Assembly: GCA_965227335.1 (NCBI GenBank)
Contig: CBDDFV010000010.1
Coordinates: forward strand, 310,001 to 374,000
Direction: 5' to 3'
DNA from: CBDDFV01 sp965227335
GTDB taxonomy: Bacteria; Planctomycetota; Phycisphaerae; Phycisphaerales; SM1A02
DNA length: 64,000 bases
Shown here piece after piece: positions 8,809 to 18,800 of this stretch (the stretch's first letter is position 1; each line of letters starts with the position of its first letter). A model generated the notes under the pieces. The model did no database searches. It worked only from the letters and a program-made list of their open reading frames with translations, and was not told the DNA's origin. Made by a program: the position numbers and the translations under genes.

Positions 8809-10518
8809 GTGCCCGCCGATCCCCGCCGACCATCCCTCGCCCTGTGGCGCACGCCGACCGGCGTGCTCGTGATCGCCGCCGCGCTCGTCATGGTCGGTCT
8901 CGCGGCATGGCTGACGCCGGAGCGGTGGCTGGCGATCGCGCAGCATCCCGACCCCGCCCGACTGCGCACGCCGGAGCCGCTCCGCCAGGGCGCCTCGTGG
9001 CTCCGGGTGATGCTCGTCGTCGCCGCGCTGCTGACGCCCGTGGGCGTCGGACTGATCGCCCGGTTCGCCCGCCGCTCCGGACCGCCCGTCCGACTGCCGG
9101 CGTGGCCTCCCTTCGGCCGCCGGGCGGCGCTCGGCGTGATCGTGCTCGCCGTCCTCGCCCCCCTGCTGCGTCTCAACGAGGGCGTCTGGTACGACGAGGT
9201 CGCGGCGTGGACGTCGTTCGGCATCCACGGCCCCGGCGTCGTCATCGGCAACCTCTTCGACCTGGCGAATCACATCGGCCATTCCCTCGCCGCGTGGGTC
9301 AGCTTCACCCTTTTCGAACCCTTCATCGGCTGGATCCTTGCGACCCGGCTGCCGTCGTGGGTCGCGCATGTCGTCACCGTGTGCAGTCTGATGGGGATCG
9401 GACGCGAACTCGACCGGCGACGCATCGCCCTGATCGCCGGCGCCCTCGCCGCCCTCGCGCCGGTGATGATTCTCGAAGCGGCGGAAGCCCGCGGCTACGC
9501 GATGGTCATGGCGCTCGGCGCCGCCGCGACCTGGGTGAACCTCATGCGGACACGCCGGGGGGACGTCGGGCTGCTGTTGCTCTACGCCCTGCTCGCGACC
9601 CTCGCGGTCTGGACCCACTTCGTCGCCGCGATGTTCTTCATCGGCCACGGCGTCGTGCATCTCCTCGCGTTGCGGGACCAGACGACCCGCCGACACGCGA
9701 CCGGCTCGCTGATCGCGCTTGGTCTCGCGGCCGTCTGGACGCTCACGCTCTACGCGCCCGCGCTGCCCGATCTGCTCGCCCGGCGGGCGATGCTGCAGAA
9801 CGCCGACGAGGGGACGCCCGGTCTCTTCGGCGCCGAGGGCGTCCGCCTGTTCTGGCAGTTCGGCGGCGCATGGACGGCGTGGGCCGCCGCCCCCGGCCTG
9901 GCGTTGTTCGCCGTCGGATTCGTCGCCGGCGTGCGCACGTCCGGGACGCGGCGGGCGCTCGGCCTCCTCCTCGCGGGACTGCCGGTCCTCATCGCCACCG
10001 TGCTCATCGCCGACGTCTGGGTCTACGCGCGATTCGCTCTGTTCATCATGCCCGGCGCGCTGTTCGCGATCGCCCTCGGACTCGTCACACTCTGGGGACG
10101 CGTGCGGCCGGTCTCGGTGCTGGCGGCGGCCGCGCTCGTGGCGAGCTGGGGCGCGGACCTCGCCCTGCGTCCGCCGAAGCAGCCGCTGCGGGAGGCGATG
10201 GCGATCGTCGACGAGCGGCGGGAGCCGGATGACGAAGTCCTGGCGATCGGGCTCGCCCACGGCGTGCTCGAGGCGTACCGCCCGTCGGACCTGGTGATGG
10301 TGCACAGTCTGCGGCACGGCCGGGATCTCCCGGAGCGTCTGCCGCGACTTGATCCGCCGCCGGCGTGGGCGGTGATGCTGTATCCGCACGCGGTGAGCGA
10401 CGAGACGTTCGCCACGCTCGACGAGGCGGGGTACGTCGAGGTGGAGCGACTTCCCGGCTGGGTCGACTGGGGCCGGGGCGAGGTGGTGATCTATCATCGT
10501 TCGCTGCTGTACCGCTGA
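8809..10518 (+). CDS. GT-C type glycosyltransferase, multi-pass membrane protein
   Basis: A 569-residue protein with about 10-12 hydrophobic helices and an acidic WYDE at 127-130 just after the second helix, in the first extracytoplasmic loop. This is the position of the catalytic Asp-Glu motif in GT-C enzymes that use polyprenyl-phosphate sugars. A soluble C-terminal domain (about 465-569) follows the last helix. It probably moves a sugar onto a lipid, glycan or protein outside the membrane; acceptor unknown. The GTG at 8809 is the first start in frame, and no Shine-Dalgarno is obvious. The downstream exported protein gene follows after 29 bases and may be co-transcribed. Confidence 0.72.
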   Translation: MPADPRRPSLALWRTPTGVLVIAAALVMVGLAAWLTPERWLAIAQHPDPARLRTPEPLRQGASWLRVMLVVAALLTPVGVGLIARFARRSGPPVRLPAWPPFGRRAALGVIVLAVLAPLLRLNEGVWYDEVAAWTSFGIHGPGVVIGNLFDLANHIGHSLAAWVSFTLFEPFIGWILATRLPSWVAHVVTVCSLMGIGRELDRRRIALIAGALAALAPVMILEAAEARGYAMVMALGAAATWVNLMRTRRGDVGLLLLYALLATLAVWTHFVAAMFFIGHGVVHLLALRDQTTRRHATGSLIALGLAAVWTLTLYAPALPDLLARRAMLQNADEGTPGLFGAEGVRLFWQFGGAWTAWAAAPGLALFAVGFVAGVRTSGTRRALGLLLAGLPVLIATVLIADVWVYARFALFIMPGALFAIALGLVTLWGRVRPVSVLAAAALVASWGADLALRPPKQPLREAMAIVDERREPDDEVLAIGLAHGVLEAYRPSDLVMVHSLRHGRDLPERLPRLDPPPAWAVMLYPHAVSDETFATLDEAGYVEVERLPGWVDWGRGEVVIYHRSLLYR

Positions 10519-10547
10519 ACGTCTGTCTTTCGAATGGAGTCATCGAG

Positions 10548-11390
10548 ATGAGAATCGTCATCTGCGCCGCCGTGTCGTGTTCGTTCGTTCTGGGGGCCGG
10601 GATCGCGATCGCGCAGCCCGCGTCACAGCCGACATCGCGTCCGGCGGCGTCGCAGCCGGCCCGGGAGGCGAATCCGGCGGCGAAGGGATTCCGGGCGGAG
10701 GCGTCGGACGAAAAGGCGATCGCGCTGGCGGATCGGACCATGGCGGCGATGGGCGGCCGCCGCGCGTGGGATGAGACGCGGTACCTGCGGTGGACGTTCT
10801 TCAGCGGGCGGACGCACACGTGGGACACGCACACGGGTTGGGTGCGGGTCGAGTGGGTGAATGACGGGGAGCGTCAGGTGGTCGCGTTCAATCTGAACAC
10901 GAAGGAGGGGCGGGCGTGGCGGGACCTGGCGCCGATCAACGATCCGGAGGCTCGCGCGACGATGCTGGAGCAGGGGGAGCGGGCGTGGATCAACGACGCC
11001 TACTGGGTCTTCGCGCCGTACAAGCTGAAGGACTCGGGGGTGACGCTCAAGTACGTCGGCGAACGAACGACCGTGGACGGCCGGGACGCGGACGTGATCT
11101 CGGCGACGTTCGACGGCGTCGGCGTGACCCCGCAGAACCGGTACGAGTTCTACGTCGCGAAGGCGTCGGGTCTGGTCGAGCAGTGGGATTTCTTTGCGAC
11201 TGCGACCGATGAGCGGCCCCGCTTCCAGGTCCCGTGGCGGAACTGGACGAAGGTCGGTCGGATCATGCTCTCGGGCGATCGCGGGCGGATGCAGATCACC
11301 GGGATCTCGACGACGCAGGTCCTCCCCGACGGCATGTTCACCACGGCCGAGGGCGCCCCCTGGCCGGAGGACGCGCCGTCGACGGGATGA
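10548..11390 (+). CDS. Exported protein of unknown function
   Basis: A 280-residue protein with a clear signal peptide (MRIVICAAVSCSFVLGAGIAIAQ) followed by a low-complexity QPASQPTSRPAASQPA linker. The mature part begins ALADRTMAAMGGRRAWDETRY and is rich in Trp and Tyr. The Gly-Gly/Trp pattern recalls exported proteins related to outer-membrane lipoprotein-sorting-like folds, but I see no catalytic motif. GGAG about 10 bases upstream supports the ATG at 10548. It follows the glycosyltransferase closely and converges on the M16 peptidase gene 12 bases away. Function not assigned. Confidence 0.75.
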   Translation: MRIVICAAVSCSFVLGAGIAIAQPASQPTSRPAASQPAREANPAAKGFRAEASDEKAIALADRTMAAMGGRRAWDETRYLRWTFFSGRTHTWDTHTGWVRVEWVNDGERQVVAFNLNTKEGRAWRDLAPINDPEARATMLEQGERAWINDAYWVFAPYKLKDSGVTLKYVGERTTVDGRDADVISATFDGVGVTPQNRYEFYVAKASGLVEQWDFFATATDERPRFQVPWRNWTKVGRIMLSGDRGRMQITGISTTQVLPDGMFTTAEGAPWPEDAPSTG

Positions 11391-11402
11391 CCGCCGCACG
11401 CC

Positions 11403-12635
11403 TCACGACGCGTCTTCGGGGCGCAGCGTCGCGGTGACCATCGGCGAGAACGGGAATGCGTCGTACACGGCCCGCAGATCGGCGAGCGTCACCGCGTTGA
11501 TCTGCTCGAGCTCCCATTCGAGCGGCCGGTACTCGCCGAAGTACGTCCACTGCCGACCGAGCCGCTGCATGCGGCCGGCCGGGCGTTCGCTCGCGAGCGT
11601 CGCGGCGGTGGCGACCTTGCTCCGCTGGCGTTCGAGGTCGTCCTCGTCAAGGGAATCGACGAGCTTCGCGAGTTCCTCGTGGACGACCCGCTCGACCGCC
11701 CCCGCCTGATCGGGATCGCACGAGAAGTAGAGCAGGTAGTCGCCGACGCCGTCGCGTCCGTCGAACTGCGCCTGCGCCTCCTCCGCGAGCCCGGTCTCGA
11801 CGAGGGCCCAGTAGAGACGCGACCCCTCGGCGTCGCCGAGGATCTGGGCCAGCATCCCCGCCGCGAACCGACGATCGTCCTGCAACGCCGGGGCCGGCGT
11901 GATCATCAACTGGTAGTGCCGGTTCACCTGGCTGGACTTGACGTCGACCATGTCGTCGGCCGGGGTCGGCGGCGCCTCGTAGGCGCGGGCGACGTCGGTG
12001 CGGGGCCACTGTCCGCAGTGATCGTTGATTCGTGCGACGAACGCGTCGAAGTCGATCGCGCCGGCGCACGCGACGACCGTGTTGTCCGCCGAGTACCGGT
12101 GATCGAAGTACGACTGCATCTGGTTGCGTTCGAGGGCGGTGATCGTCTCGCGGGTTCCGAGCACGCGGTGGCTGAGCGGATGCTCGCGGTAGTACGCCTC
12201 CATCGCGCGTTCGTACAGCACCCAGAACGGATGGTCGTCATACATCGCGATCTCTTCGAGGATGACGGACTTCTCTTCGGTGAAGTCCTGCTCGCGGAGG
12301 GCGGGGCGCATGATGTCGGAGAGGATCTCCTCCGCCGCGGGCAGATGCTCGGGCAGCGTGTGGGTGTAGAAGACAGTCATCTCGTTGGATGTGTAAGCGT
12401 TGTGGACGGCGCCGAGGTCATCGAAGTCGCGATCGACCGCCGCCGCGTCACGCGTGTCGCTGCCCTTGAACATCATGTGCTCGAGGAAATGGCTGACGCC
12501 CATGAGTTCGGACGATTCGTCGCGGGCGCCCGTCTTGACGAAGAAGCCGAGCGCGGCGGTATGGAGATTCGCATCGACCTCACCGATGACGGTGAGTCCG
12601 TTGTCGAGCGTCGCATGTCGGTAGGTGATGCTCAT
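11403..12635 (-). CDS. M16 family zinc metallopeptidase (insulinase/processing peptidase type)
   Basis: A 410-residue single-unit M16B peptidase. The inverted zinc motif HFLEH is seen in GVSHFLEHMMFKGSDTRDA, with the later glutamate in the EEKSVILEEIAMYDD helix, as the family requires. No signal peptide is present, so it probably acts in the cytoplasm on short peptides. The family's inactive partner subunit is not found nearby, so it may form a homodimer. The start MSITYRHATLDNG is chosen because it aligns with the usual beginning of the fold, and a TACACT hexamer lies exactly six bases before this ATG, suggesting a leaderless transcript. Confidence 0.9.
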   Translation of the reverse strand: MSITYRHATLDNGLTVIGEVDANLHTAALGFFVKTGARDESSELMGVSHFLEHMMFKGSDTRDAAAVDRDFDDLGAVHNAYTSNEMTVFYTHTLPEHLPAAEEILSDIMRPALREQDFTEEKSVILEEIAMYDDHPFWVLYERAMEAYYREHPLSHRVLGTRETITALERNQMQSYFDHRYSADNTVVACAGAIDFDAFVARINDHCGQWPRTDVARAYEAPPTPADDMVDVKSSQVNRHYQLMITPAPALQDDRRFAAGMLAQILGDAEGSRLYWALVETGLAEEAQAQFDGRDGVGDYLLYFSCDPDQAGAVERVVHEELAKLVDSLDEDDLERQRSKVATAATLASERPAGRMQRLGRQWTYFGEYRPLEWELEQINAVTLADLRAVYDAFPFSPMVTATLRPEDAS

Positions 12636-12994
12636 GCAGGCAGTGTACGCGTGATCGCGACGCGTTCGCGCCGGCCCGTGCGTGGACTGCCTCACGACTG
12701 AGCAAACAGAATCGACTCACCCGGAACGCTCGCCCGCGAAGGGACGCCGCCCGAACTCGATCAGCGCATGAAAAAAGGACTAGGCCAGCCCCCACTGCCA
12801 GCCCAGCCCCGATGTTGTCTTTTCGGCACCCTTCTCCGTTATGAGAGAATAACACGAAACTCAAACGCAGCAAAGAAAATCTCCCTTTTCCGGACCGACC
12901 GCCGCAACCCTCTTCCAGTTCGGAGCTTACCCGAATAACATTCGAACATGCAGGGGCCTGGCGGACGCCGAAACCGGGATTGGGGGGACATGAC
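12636..12994. other. 359-base divergent intergenic region with an AT-richer pocket
   Basis: Between the M16 peptidase (minus) and the addB-like gene (plus). The part from about 12765 to 12960 is clearly less GC-rich than its surroundings, with runs such as AAAAAAGG and GAGAATAACACG, and a small dyad GTTAT-N6-ATAAC at about 12839-12854. A CCGAATAACATTCG stretch near 12931 could hold the addB promoter. A 56-codon frame (12768-12938) is present but has no ribosome site and unlikely composition. I see no RNA gene that I can name. Confidence 0.4.
12642..12647 (-). promoter_or_regulatory. Predicted -10 element of a leaderless M16 peptidase transcript
   Basis: TACACT on the minus strand, six bases before the ATG at 12635. 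The same hexamer at the same spacing precedes the PhnP-like gene. It argues against the longer reading that would start at 12695. Confidence 0.5.
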
Positions 12995-15847
12995 GTGACG
13001 GCCGCGACACGCCATTTCGTCGAATGGGACCGGCCGCTGCTGTCCGCCGCGACCGCGTTCCTCCTTGAACGTGCATCGACGCCGGCGGCCGCCGTCGTCT
13101 CGACCGACCCCGGCCCCGAGGCGATTCCCGACAGCCTCTTCGATCCGCCCCCGGCGCCGCCCCGGTTCGGCGCGGCGACCCCCGCCGACGTCGCGATCGA
13201 CCTCGGACGCGTCATCTGCGTCACGCCCGGTCGCCGGGCGGGTCGCATGCTGCTGCACGGTCTCGCCGAGGCCGCCGAGACCCGCGACGTCGCCCTCATC
13301 CCGCCCGCGACCCTGACCCCCGGCGTGCTGCTCGAACGGCTCGTCGATCCCTCACGCCCGCTCGCGACGGAAGCCGAGGCCTTCCTGGCGTGGCGGGCCG
13401 CGCTCCTCGACGTCGCACGCCCGGACCTCGATCCCGCCCTCGCCCGACGGCTGCACGAGATCGATCTTGAACTCAGCGCGGCGATGCGCACCTTCGCCGA
13501 CGCCGCCGACGCCGCGACCACGCTCGGCGCGCCCGCCGCCGACGTCGAGCGCTGGCGCGCGCTCGCCGACATCCAGCGCGACCAGCGCCGCCGACTCCGC
13601 GAACACGATCGACTCCATCCCGCCGAAGCGCTCGCCGACGCCCGACACCACCGACGCGGGGCGTGGGATGATGTCGACGCGGTGATCGTCATCGGCGCGG
13701 CGGACCTCACCACCGCGCAGGAGCGTCTGCTCGATCTGCTCGGCGATCGCGTGACCTACATCGTGCACGCACCGCCCGAGTACGCCCCTCACTTCGACGC
13801 CGCCGGTCGCCCGCTGCCGTCGTACTGGAACGACGCCCGTCTCGATCTCGAACCAGACACGGTGCACTTCGTCGATCGGCCGGCAGACCAGGCGCAGCGA
13901 ACGCTCGATTGTCTGGCGACCGTCGCCCCCCACGCCGCGGTCCACGACGTCACCATCGCGCTGGCCGACGAGGCGCTCGGTCCGATCGTGCGCCGACATG
14001 CCGCGCGGGCGCGTGTGGACGTGCATCTCGCGGCGGGTCGGGATCTTGCGCAGACGCGTCCGTACCGTCTGCTGCAGACGCTCGTCCGCTGGCGGACGGA
14101 GCGGCGTTTCAGGGACCTCGCGGCTCTGGTGCGACATCCGGACGTGGAGCGTCGGCTGGCGCGGCGGGCGGATCTGCGACGCGACTGGCCCGCCGCGATG
14201 GACCGGTACTTCAACGCCGCGCGTCCGGATCGGGTGGCCCCGGACGGCTGGGTGGGCAAGGACCGGCTGGCGGATCCGTTGCGTGCCGTTGACGCCGCGC
14301 TCGACGACATGCTCGGCTCGTTTGCGCGTGGCGACGGGGCGTCGTTGTCAACGATTGCCGGCGCGTCGGGAGCGGCGCTGGCGTCGGTGTATCGGGGCGT
14401 GCGCGGGCTGGACCCGGAGACGGCCGCGGCGTGCGAGACGCTGGGGCGACTGCTGAACGCGTTCGCCGACGCCGCGCCGATCGATACGGCGGCGACGCAC
14501 CCGTGGACGGACGGCGTGGAGTTGCTGCTGGGGTTTGCGCGGGGCCGGGGCGCGGCGTGGGGCGCGTCGGACGGCGCGATCGACGCGGTGGGCTGGCTCG
14601 AACTGCATCTCGACCCGGCGCCGTACGCGGTGCTGGTGGGAGCGAACGAAGGCCGGTTGCCGGCGGCGGCGCGGACGGACGGTTTCCTGCCGGAGTCGAT
14701 CCGCGGTCGTCTTGGTCTCGCGGACCATGCGCGTCGTCTGGCCCGGGATCGGTATCTGCTGGAGGCGACGGTGCGTTCGCGTCGGCGGGTTGACGTGATT
14801 GCGGGTCGTGAGAGCGGGCTGGGGGATCCGTTGCTGCCGAGTCGTCTGCTGATGTGGGGCGAGGATGGCGCGACGTGCGACCGGATGAAGGCGTTCGTGG
14901 ACCCGCCGGCGGCGCCGCTTCGTCGCCCGTGGGGCGCGCCCGCCGCGCCTTCGGCCCCGGGGATTCCGATTCCCTCGCTGCCGGACGACCTGCCGCCGGT
15001 GACCTCGATGCGGGTCACCGATTTCAGGGCGTATCTGACGTGTCCCTACCGCTACGCGTTGAGTCGTCTTTTGAGTCTCGAGCAGATCGAGCCGCCGGAT
15101 CCGGAACTGCCGCCCCGCGTGTTCGGCACGCTGACGCACGACATTCTCCAGGCGTTCGGCGAGACGGAGGCGATGCGAGACGAGACGGATGCGCAACGGA
15201 TCGAGGCGTTTCTGTTCGAGACGCTCGACACGTTCGCGGCGGAGCGTCTCGGCGGGCAGCGGTCGCCGCTGGTGCACATTCAGCTCGCCCGGCTCCAGCA
15301 GCGTCTCGTCGGATTCGCCCGGCAGCAGGCGGATCTGCGCCAGGCGGGGTGGCGGATCATCGAGATCGAGGCCAGCCTTCCGGAGAAGACGACCCTCGAC
15401 ATCGGGGACCAGCCGGACATGCCGATTCGCGGCAAGATCGACCGCATCGATCAGCACGAGCAGCTTGGGTACCGACTCATCGATTACAAGACCGGCGAGA
15501 CGGACACCTCGCCGGACAAATCACATCGCGAGCGCGGGGAGTGGACCGACCTGCAGTTGCCGCTGTACGCCCATCTCGCGCGGCGGGCGGCGCTGGTCGG
15601 CGACGGCCCGATCGATGTCGGCTACTTCCGGCTTGGACGAGCGATCGACCAGGTGCGATGGACCTCCGCCGGGTGGTCGCAGGTCGAGATCGACGAAGGC
15701 GTCGAGCGGGCCCGCGCGGTCGTTCGGGCCATTCGCGCGGGCGACTTCGAGATGAACGGCGACTACTCCAGCTTCTTCGACGAGTTCGCCCGCATCTGCC
15801 AGGTGAACGTGCGCGGCGGCGACGACGACGAGGGAGGCGACGAATGA
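12995..15847 (+). CDS. AddB-like PD-(D/E)XK nuclease subunit
   Basis: A 950-residue partner of a double-strand-break-processing helicase-nuclease. The N-terminal half is a degenerate helicase-like region (ICVTPGRRAGRMLLHGL near residue 72 replaces a true Walker A). The C-terminal part is a RecB-type nuclease: TCPYRYALSRLL, then GTLTHDILQAF near 708-718, GKIDRID near 812 and LIDYKTGE near 828, giving the His, Asp and Asp-x-Lys active-site residues. The four-cysteine iron-sulfur cage of Bacillus AddB is not seen. GTG at 12995 is chosen because GGGGGGA lies about 6 bases upstream. It overlaps the helicase gene by four bases (ATGA), so both subunits should be made together. Confidence 0.82.
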   Translation: MTAATRHFVEWDRPLLSAATAFLLERASTPAAAVVSTDPGPEAIPDSLFDPPPAPPRFGAATPADVAIDLGRVICVTPGRRAGRMLLHGLAEAAETRDVALIPPATLTPGVLLERLVDPSRPLATEAEAFLAWRAALLDVARPDLDPALARRLHEIDLELSAAMRTFADAADAATTLGAPAADVERWRALADIQRDQRRRLREHDRLHPAEALADARHHRRGAWDDVDAVIVIGAADLTTAQERLLDLLGDRVTYIVHAPPEYAPHFDAAGRPLPSYWNDARLDLEPDTVHFVDRPADQAQRTLDCLATVAPHAAVHDVTIALADEALGPIVRRHAARARVDVHLAAGRDLAQTRPYRLLQTLVRWRTERRFRDLAALVRHPDVERRLARRADLRRDWPAAMDRYFNAARPDRVAPDGWVGKDRLADPLRAVDAALDDMLGSFARGDGASLSTIAGASGAALASVYRGVRGLDPETAAACETLGRLLNAFADAAPIDTAATHPWTDGVELLLGFARGRGAAWGASDGAIDAVGWLELHLDPAPYAVLVGANEGRLPAAARTDGFLPESIRGRLGLADHARRLARDRYLLEATVRSRRRVDVIAGRESGLGDPLLPSRLLMWGEDGATCDRMKAFVDPPAAPLRRPWGAPAAPSAPGIPIPSLPDDLPPVTSMRVTDFRAYLTCPYRYALSRLLSLEQIEPPDPELPPRVFGTLTHDILQAFGETEAMRDETDAQRIEAFLFETLDTFAAERLGGQRSPLVHIQLARLQQRLVGFARQQADLRQAGWRIIEIEASLPEKTTLDIGDQPDMPIRGKIDRIDQHEQLGYRLIDYKTGETDTSPDKSHRERGEWTDLQLPLYAHLARRAALVGDGPIDVGYFRLGRAIDQVRWTSAGWSQVEIDEGVERARAVVRAIRAGDFEMNGDYSSFFDEFARICQVNVRGGDDDEGGDE

Positions 15848-18800
15848 CGATCCGACTCGACAACCGCCTCCAACTGCGCCACGAACGAATCCTCGCGTCC
15901 GCCGGCTCCGGCAAGACGTTTCAACTCACCTCGCGCTACCTCCAGCTTGTCGCGGCGGGGGCGGCGCCGGGAACGATCTTCGCGTCGACGTTCACACGGC
16001 TCGCGGCGGGCGAGATTCGCAATCGCATCTTCACCCGCCTCGTCGACGCACGCGAAGACGCGGACGAACGCCGATCCCTCGCCGATGCGCTCGGCGTCGC
16101 CGATCTCGACGCACGCGACGTCGAGGCGACGCTCGCCGAACTCGCGCGGCGTGCGCACGAGCTTCGCATCGGCACCCTCGACGGCTTCTTCGCCGCCATC
16201 GCCGGCGCCTTTCCCGCGGAATCCGGCGCGCCGCCCGATGCGACCATCATTGACGAGGAAATGAGCGTCAACCTGCAGCGCGAGGCGTTGACGGCCGCGC
16301 TCGATCGCGGCGATCCGGACGAGTTCGTCGAACTGCTTCGCCGGCTCACCCAGAGCGCCGGACGCAGCATCCTGTACACGCTGCTCGGCGAAGTGGAGAA
16401 AGGCCATGTGCTGTGGCGCGACACCGTCTCCGCCCGGGCGTGGGACATGCCGGTCCCGCCCGGACGACTCGAACCGGCCGATCTCGCCCGCGCGATCGAA
16501 CATCTCAGCCGCACGCCGCCCACGCCGAAGGGCCAGGTTTCCGCGTGGACCAAGGACACTGAAGCGGCCCTCCGACACGACTGGCAGGCGTTCTTCACCA
16601 ACGGCATGCCGCCGAAGATCGCCGCCGGCGCGACCGAGTTCAGTCGCAAACCCATCGAGCCGCGGGTGCTCGACGCCTATCTCCCCGTGATCCGACACGT
16701 GCAGGCGACGGAGCTGGCGGCGTTGCGGGAGCAGACGATCGCGGCGTACGAACTCCTCACGATCTACGACGACGCGTTGCGGCGTCTGAAACGCGAGCGC
16801 GGCGTGATGACGTTCGATGACCTGCCGTACTTCGTCCGCAGTGCGTTCGCCGAGACCAGTGCGTCCGCCGTGGGGTATCGCATCGACGGCCAGCTTCACC
16901 ACCTGCTGCTCGACGAGTTCCAGGACACGAGCCGCGCCCAGTGGCAGGCGCTGCGTCCGATCGCGGAGGAGATCGCGAGTCAGGACCCCGGCGACCGCTC
17001 GCTGCTCTGCGTCGGGGACGTGAAGCAGTCGATCTACGTGTGGCGCAACGCCGCCCCGGACATTCTCGACACGCTGCCCGCGCGGCTCACCGGCGATGCA
17101 CACGGCATGAACACGCGGGCGCTGACCAGCAGCTGGCGATCGTCGCCGGTCGTCATCGGCGCGATCAACGAGATCTTCGACGGCATCGGCGACTCCGAAC
17201 AGCTGGAGAAGTACGAGACCGCCCGGGAGGACTGGGGCCGCTGGTTCCAGCCGCACTCGACGGAGAAGACGACGCTCCCCGGCTTCGTGGAGCTGCGGGC
17301 GGTCGACGCCACGGGACGACGCCGCAAGGACGCGATGGCGGACGCGGCGGTCGCCTGCATCGCGGATCTCCGCGCGCGAAACATGCATCTGACCATCGGA
17401 TGTCTGACGCGTTCGAACGATCTCGTCGCCGCGATCGTGCATGACCTGCGGGCGCAGGGGATCGATGCATCGGGCCGCGGGGGCGGGGCGCTGACCGACT
17501 CCGCCGCGGTGAACGTGGTGCTCGATGCGCTGCAGCTGGCGGATCATCCGGACGACAGCGCGGCGGCGTTTCATCTCGACCACACGCCGCTCGGCCCGGT
17601 GCTGGGGGACGGCGCCTCGCTGCGGGATGACGCCTCCGCTCGTCGCGCCGCCGCCCGGGACGTACGTCGCCGGCTGACGGCGGATGGGTATGGGGATACG
17701 GTCGCGTGGCTGGCGGGTCAGCTGGCGGCGACCTGCGACGACGCCGCGCTCGCGCGTCTCGACCAGCTCATCGACCTCGCGGGTCGCTACGACGATCTCG
17801 CCACGCTGCGTCCGGCGGAGTTCATCTCGATCGTGGAGCGGGTGAAGATCGCGCCGATCGCGCGTTCGCGGACGGAGGTGATGACGATTCACCAGGCGAA
17901 GGGCCTCGAGTTCGACATCGTCGTGCTGCCGGAATTGCCGACGCTGGGCCGCGGCCGGGATTCGAAGTTTGTGGCGGAGCGTGGTCCCGACGACGAGGTG
18001 ACGCGGGTCTGCCGCCGGCCGCGCAAGGAATTGCAGTACGCCCGGGAGGCCGAGGGCGGTCTCGCGGACCTCATCACGGCCCGCGCCAATGAGGCGGCGC
18101 GAGAACAGATCTGCATGATGTACGTCGCGCTGACCCGCGCGCGACAGGGGCTGTACATCCTGGCCCCGTCGAACGCGGCGAAGAACGACACCGTGCGCAT
18201 CGTCCGCGATGCGCTGGCGCCGAACGCCGGCAAGGACACGCTCGGCGTCCTCGCGCAACGTGGCGACGACGCATGGATCGACGATCCGCCGGATACGGAC
18301 GAGGCGCCGCCGCCGAATCCCGTGGACGCTGAACCCCGGCCGGCAGCGCTCGTGTTCGATCGGGCGGGCGATGCGCGGCCGGGACGGGCGCGACCGCCGG
18401 CGACCATGGGCGACATCGGACGACGCGCCGTCGAGGCCCTCGCCGGACAGGACCGCGACGCGATCGACCGCGGACTCGCGACGCACGCGGTGCTGGAGCA
18501 GGTGGAGTGGATCGAGACGTTCGAGGCGAAGCGCCAACCGCTCCGAGCGGCGGTCCGCCGGGCCACGCCGCGACGCCCGGACGCGTGGATCGACGCCCGC
18601 ATCGACGAAACGCTCGTCTGGCTCGAACAGCCGACGCTGCGACAACTGCTGTCGCACGGCGGCGACCCGGCGCGCCGGCGCGTGCGCCGGGAGCAGTCCT
18701 TCGCGCGTCTGGACGACGGACGAGTCGTGCGCGGCGTGATCGACCGGATCGACGCCACGCTCGACGAAGACGGGCGGGTCGTCTCGGTCCGGGTGGTCGA

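Noticed and set aside
8761..10497. Long minus-strand open frame opposite the glycosyltransferase gene.
   Set aside because: Its product is low-complexity, rich in Arg, Glu, Gly and His, with no hydrophobic core or motif. Long antisense frames are expected in GC-rich DNA, and the plus-strand protein has clear membrane helices.
12768..12938. A 56-codon plus-strand frame starting MKKGLGQPPL in the intergenic region.
   Set aside because: No ribosome site, no upstream TAnnnT at the usual spacing and no convincing composition; more likely promoter DNA.
15763..18657. A 964-codon frame antisense to the AddA-like gene.
   Set aside because: Arg-rich composition without domains; the plus-strand helicase has all its motifs.
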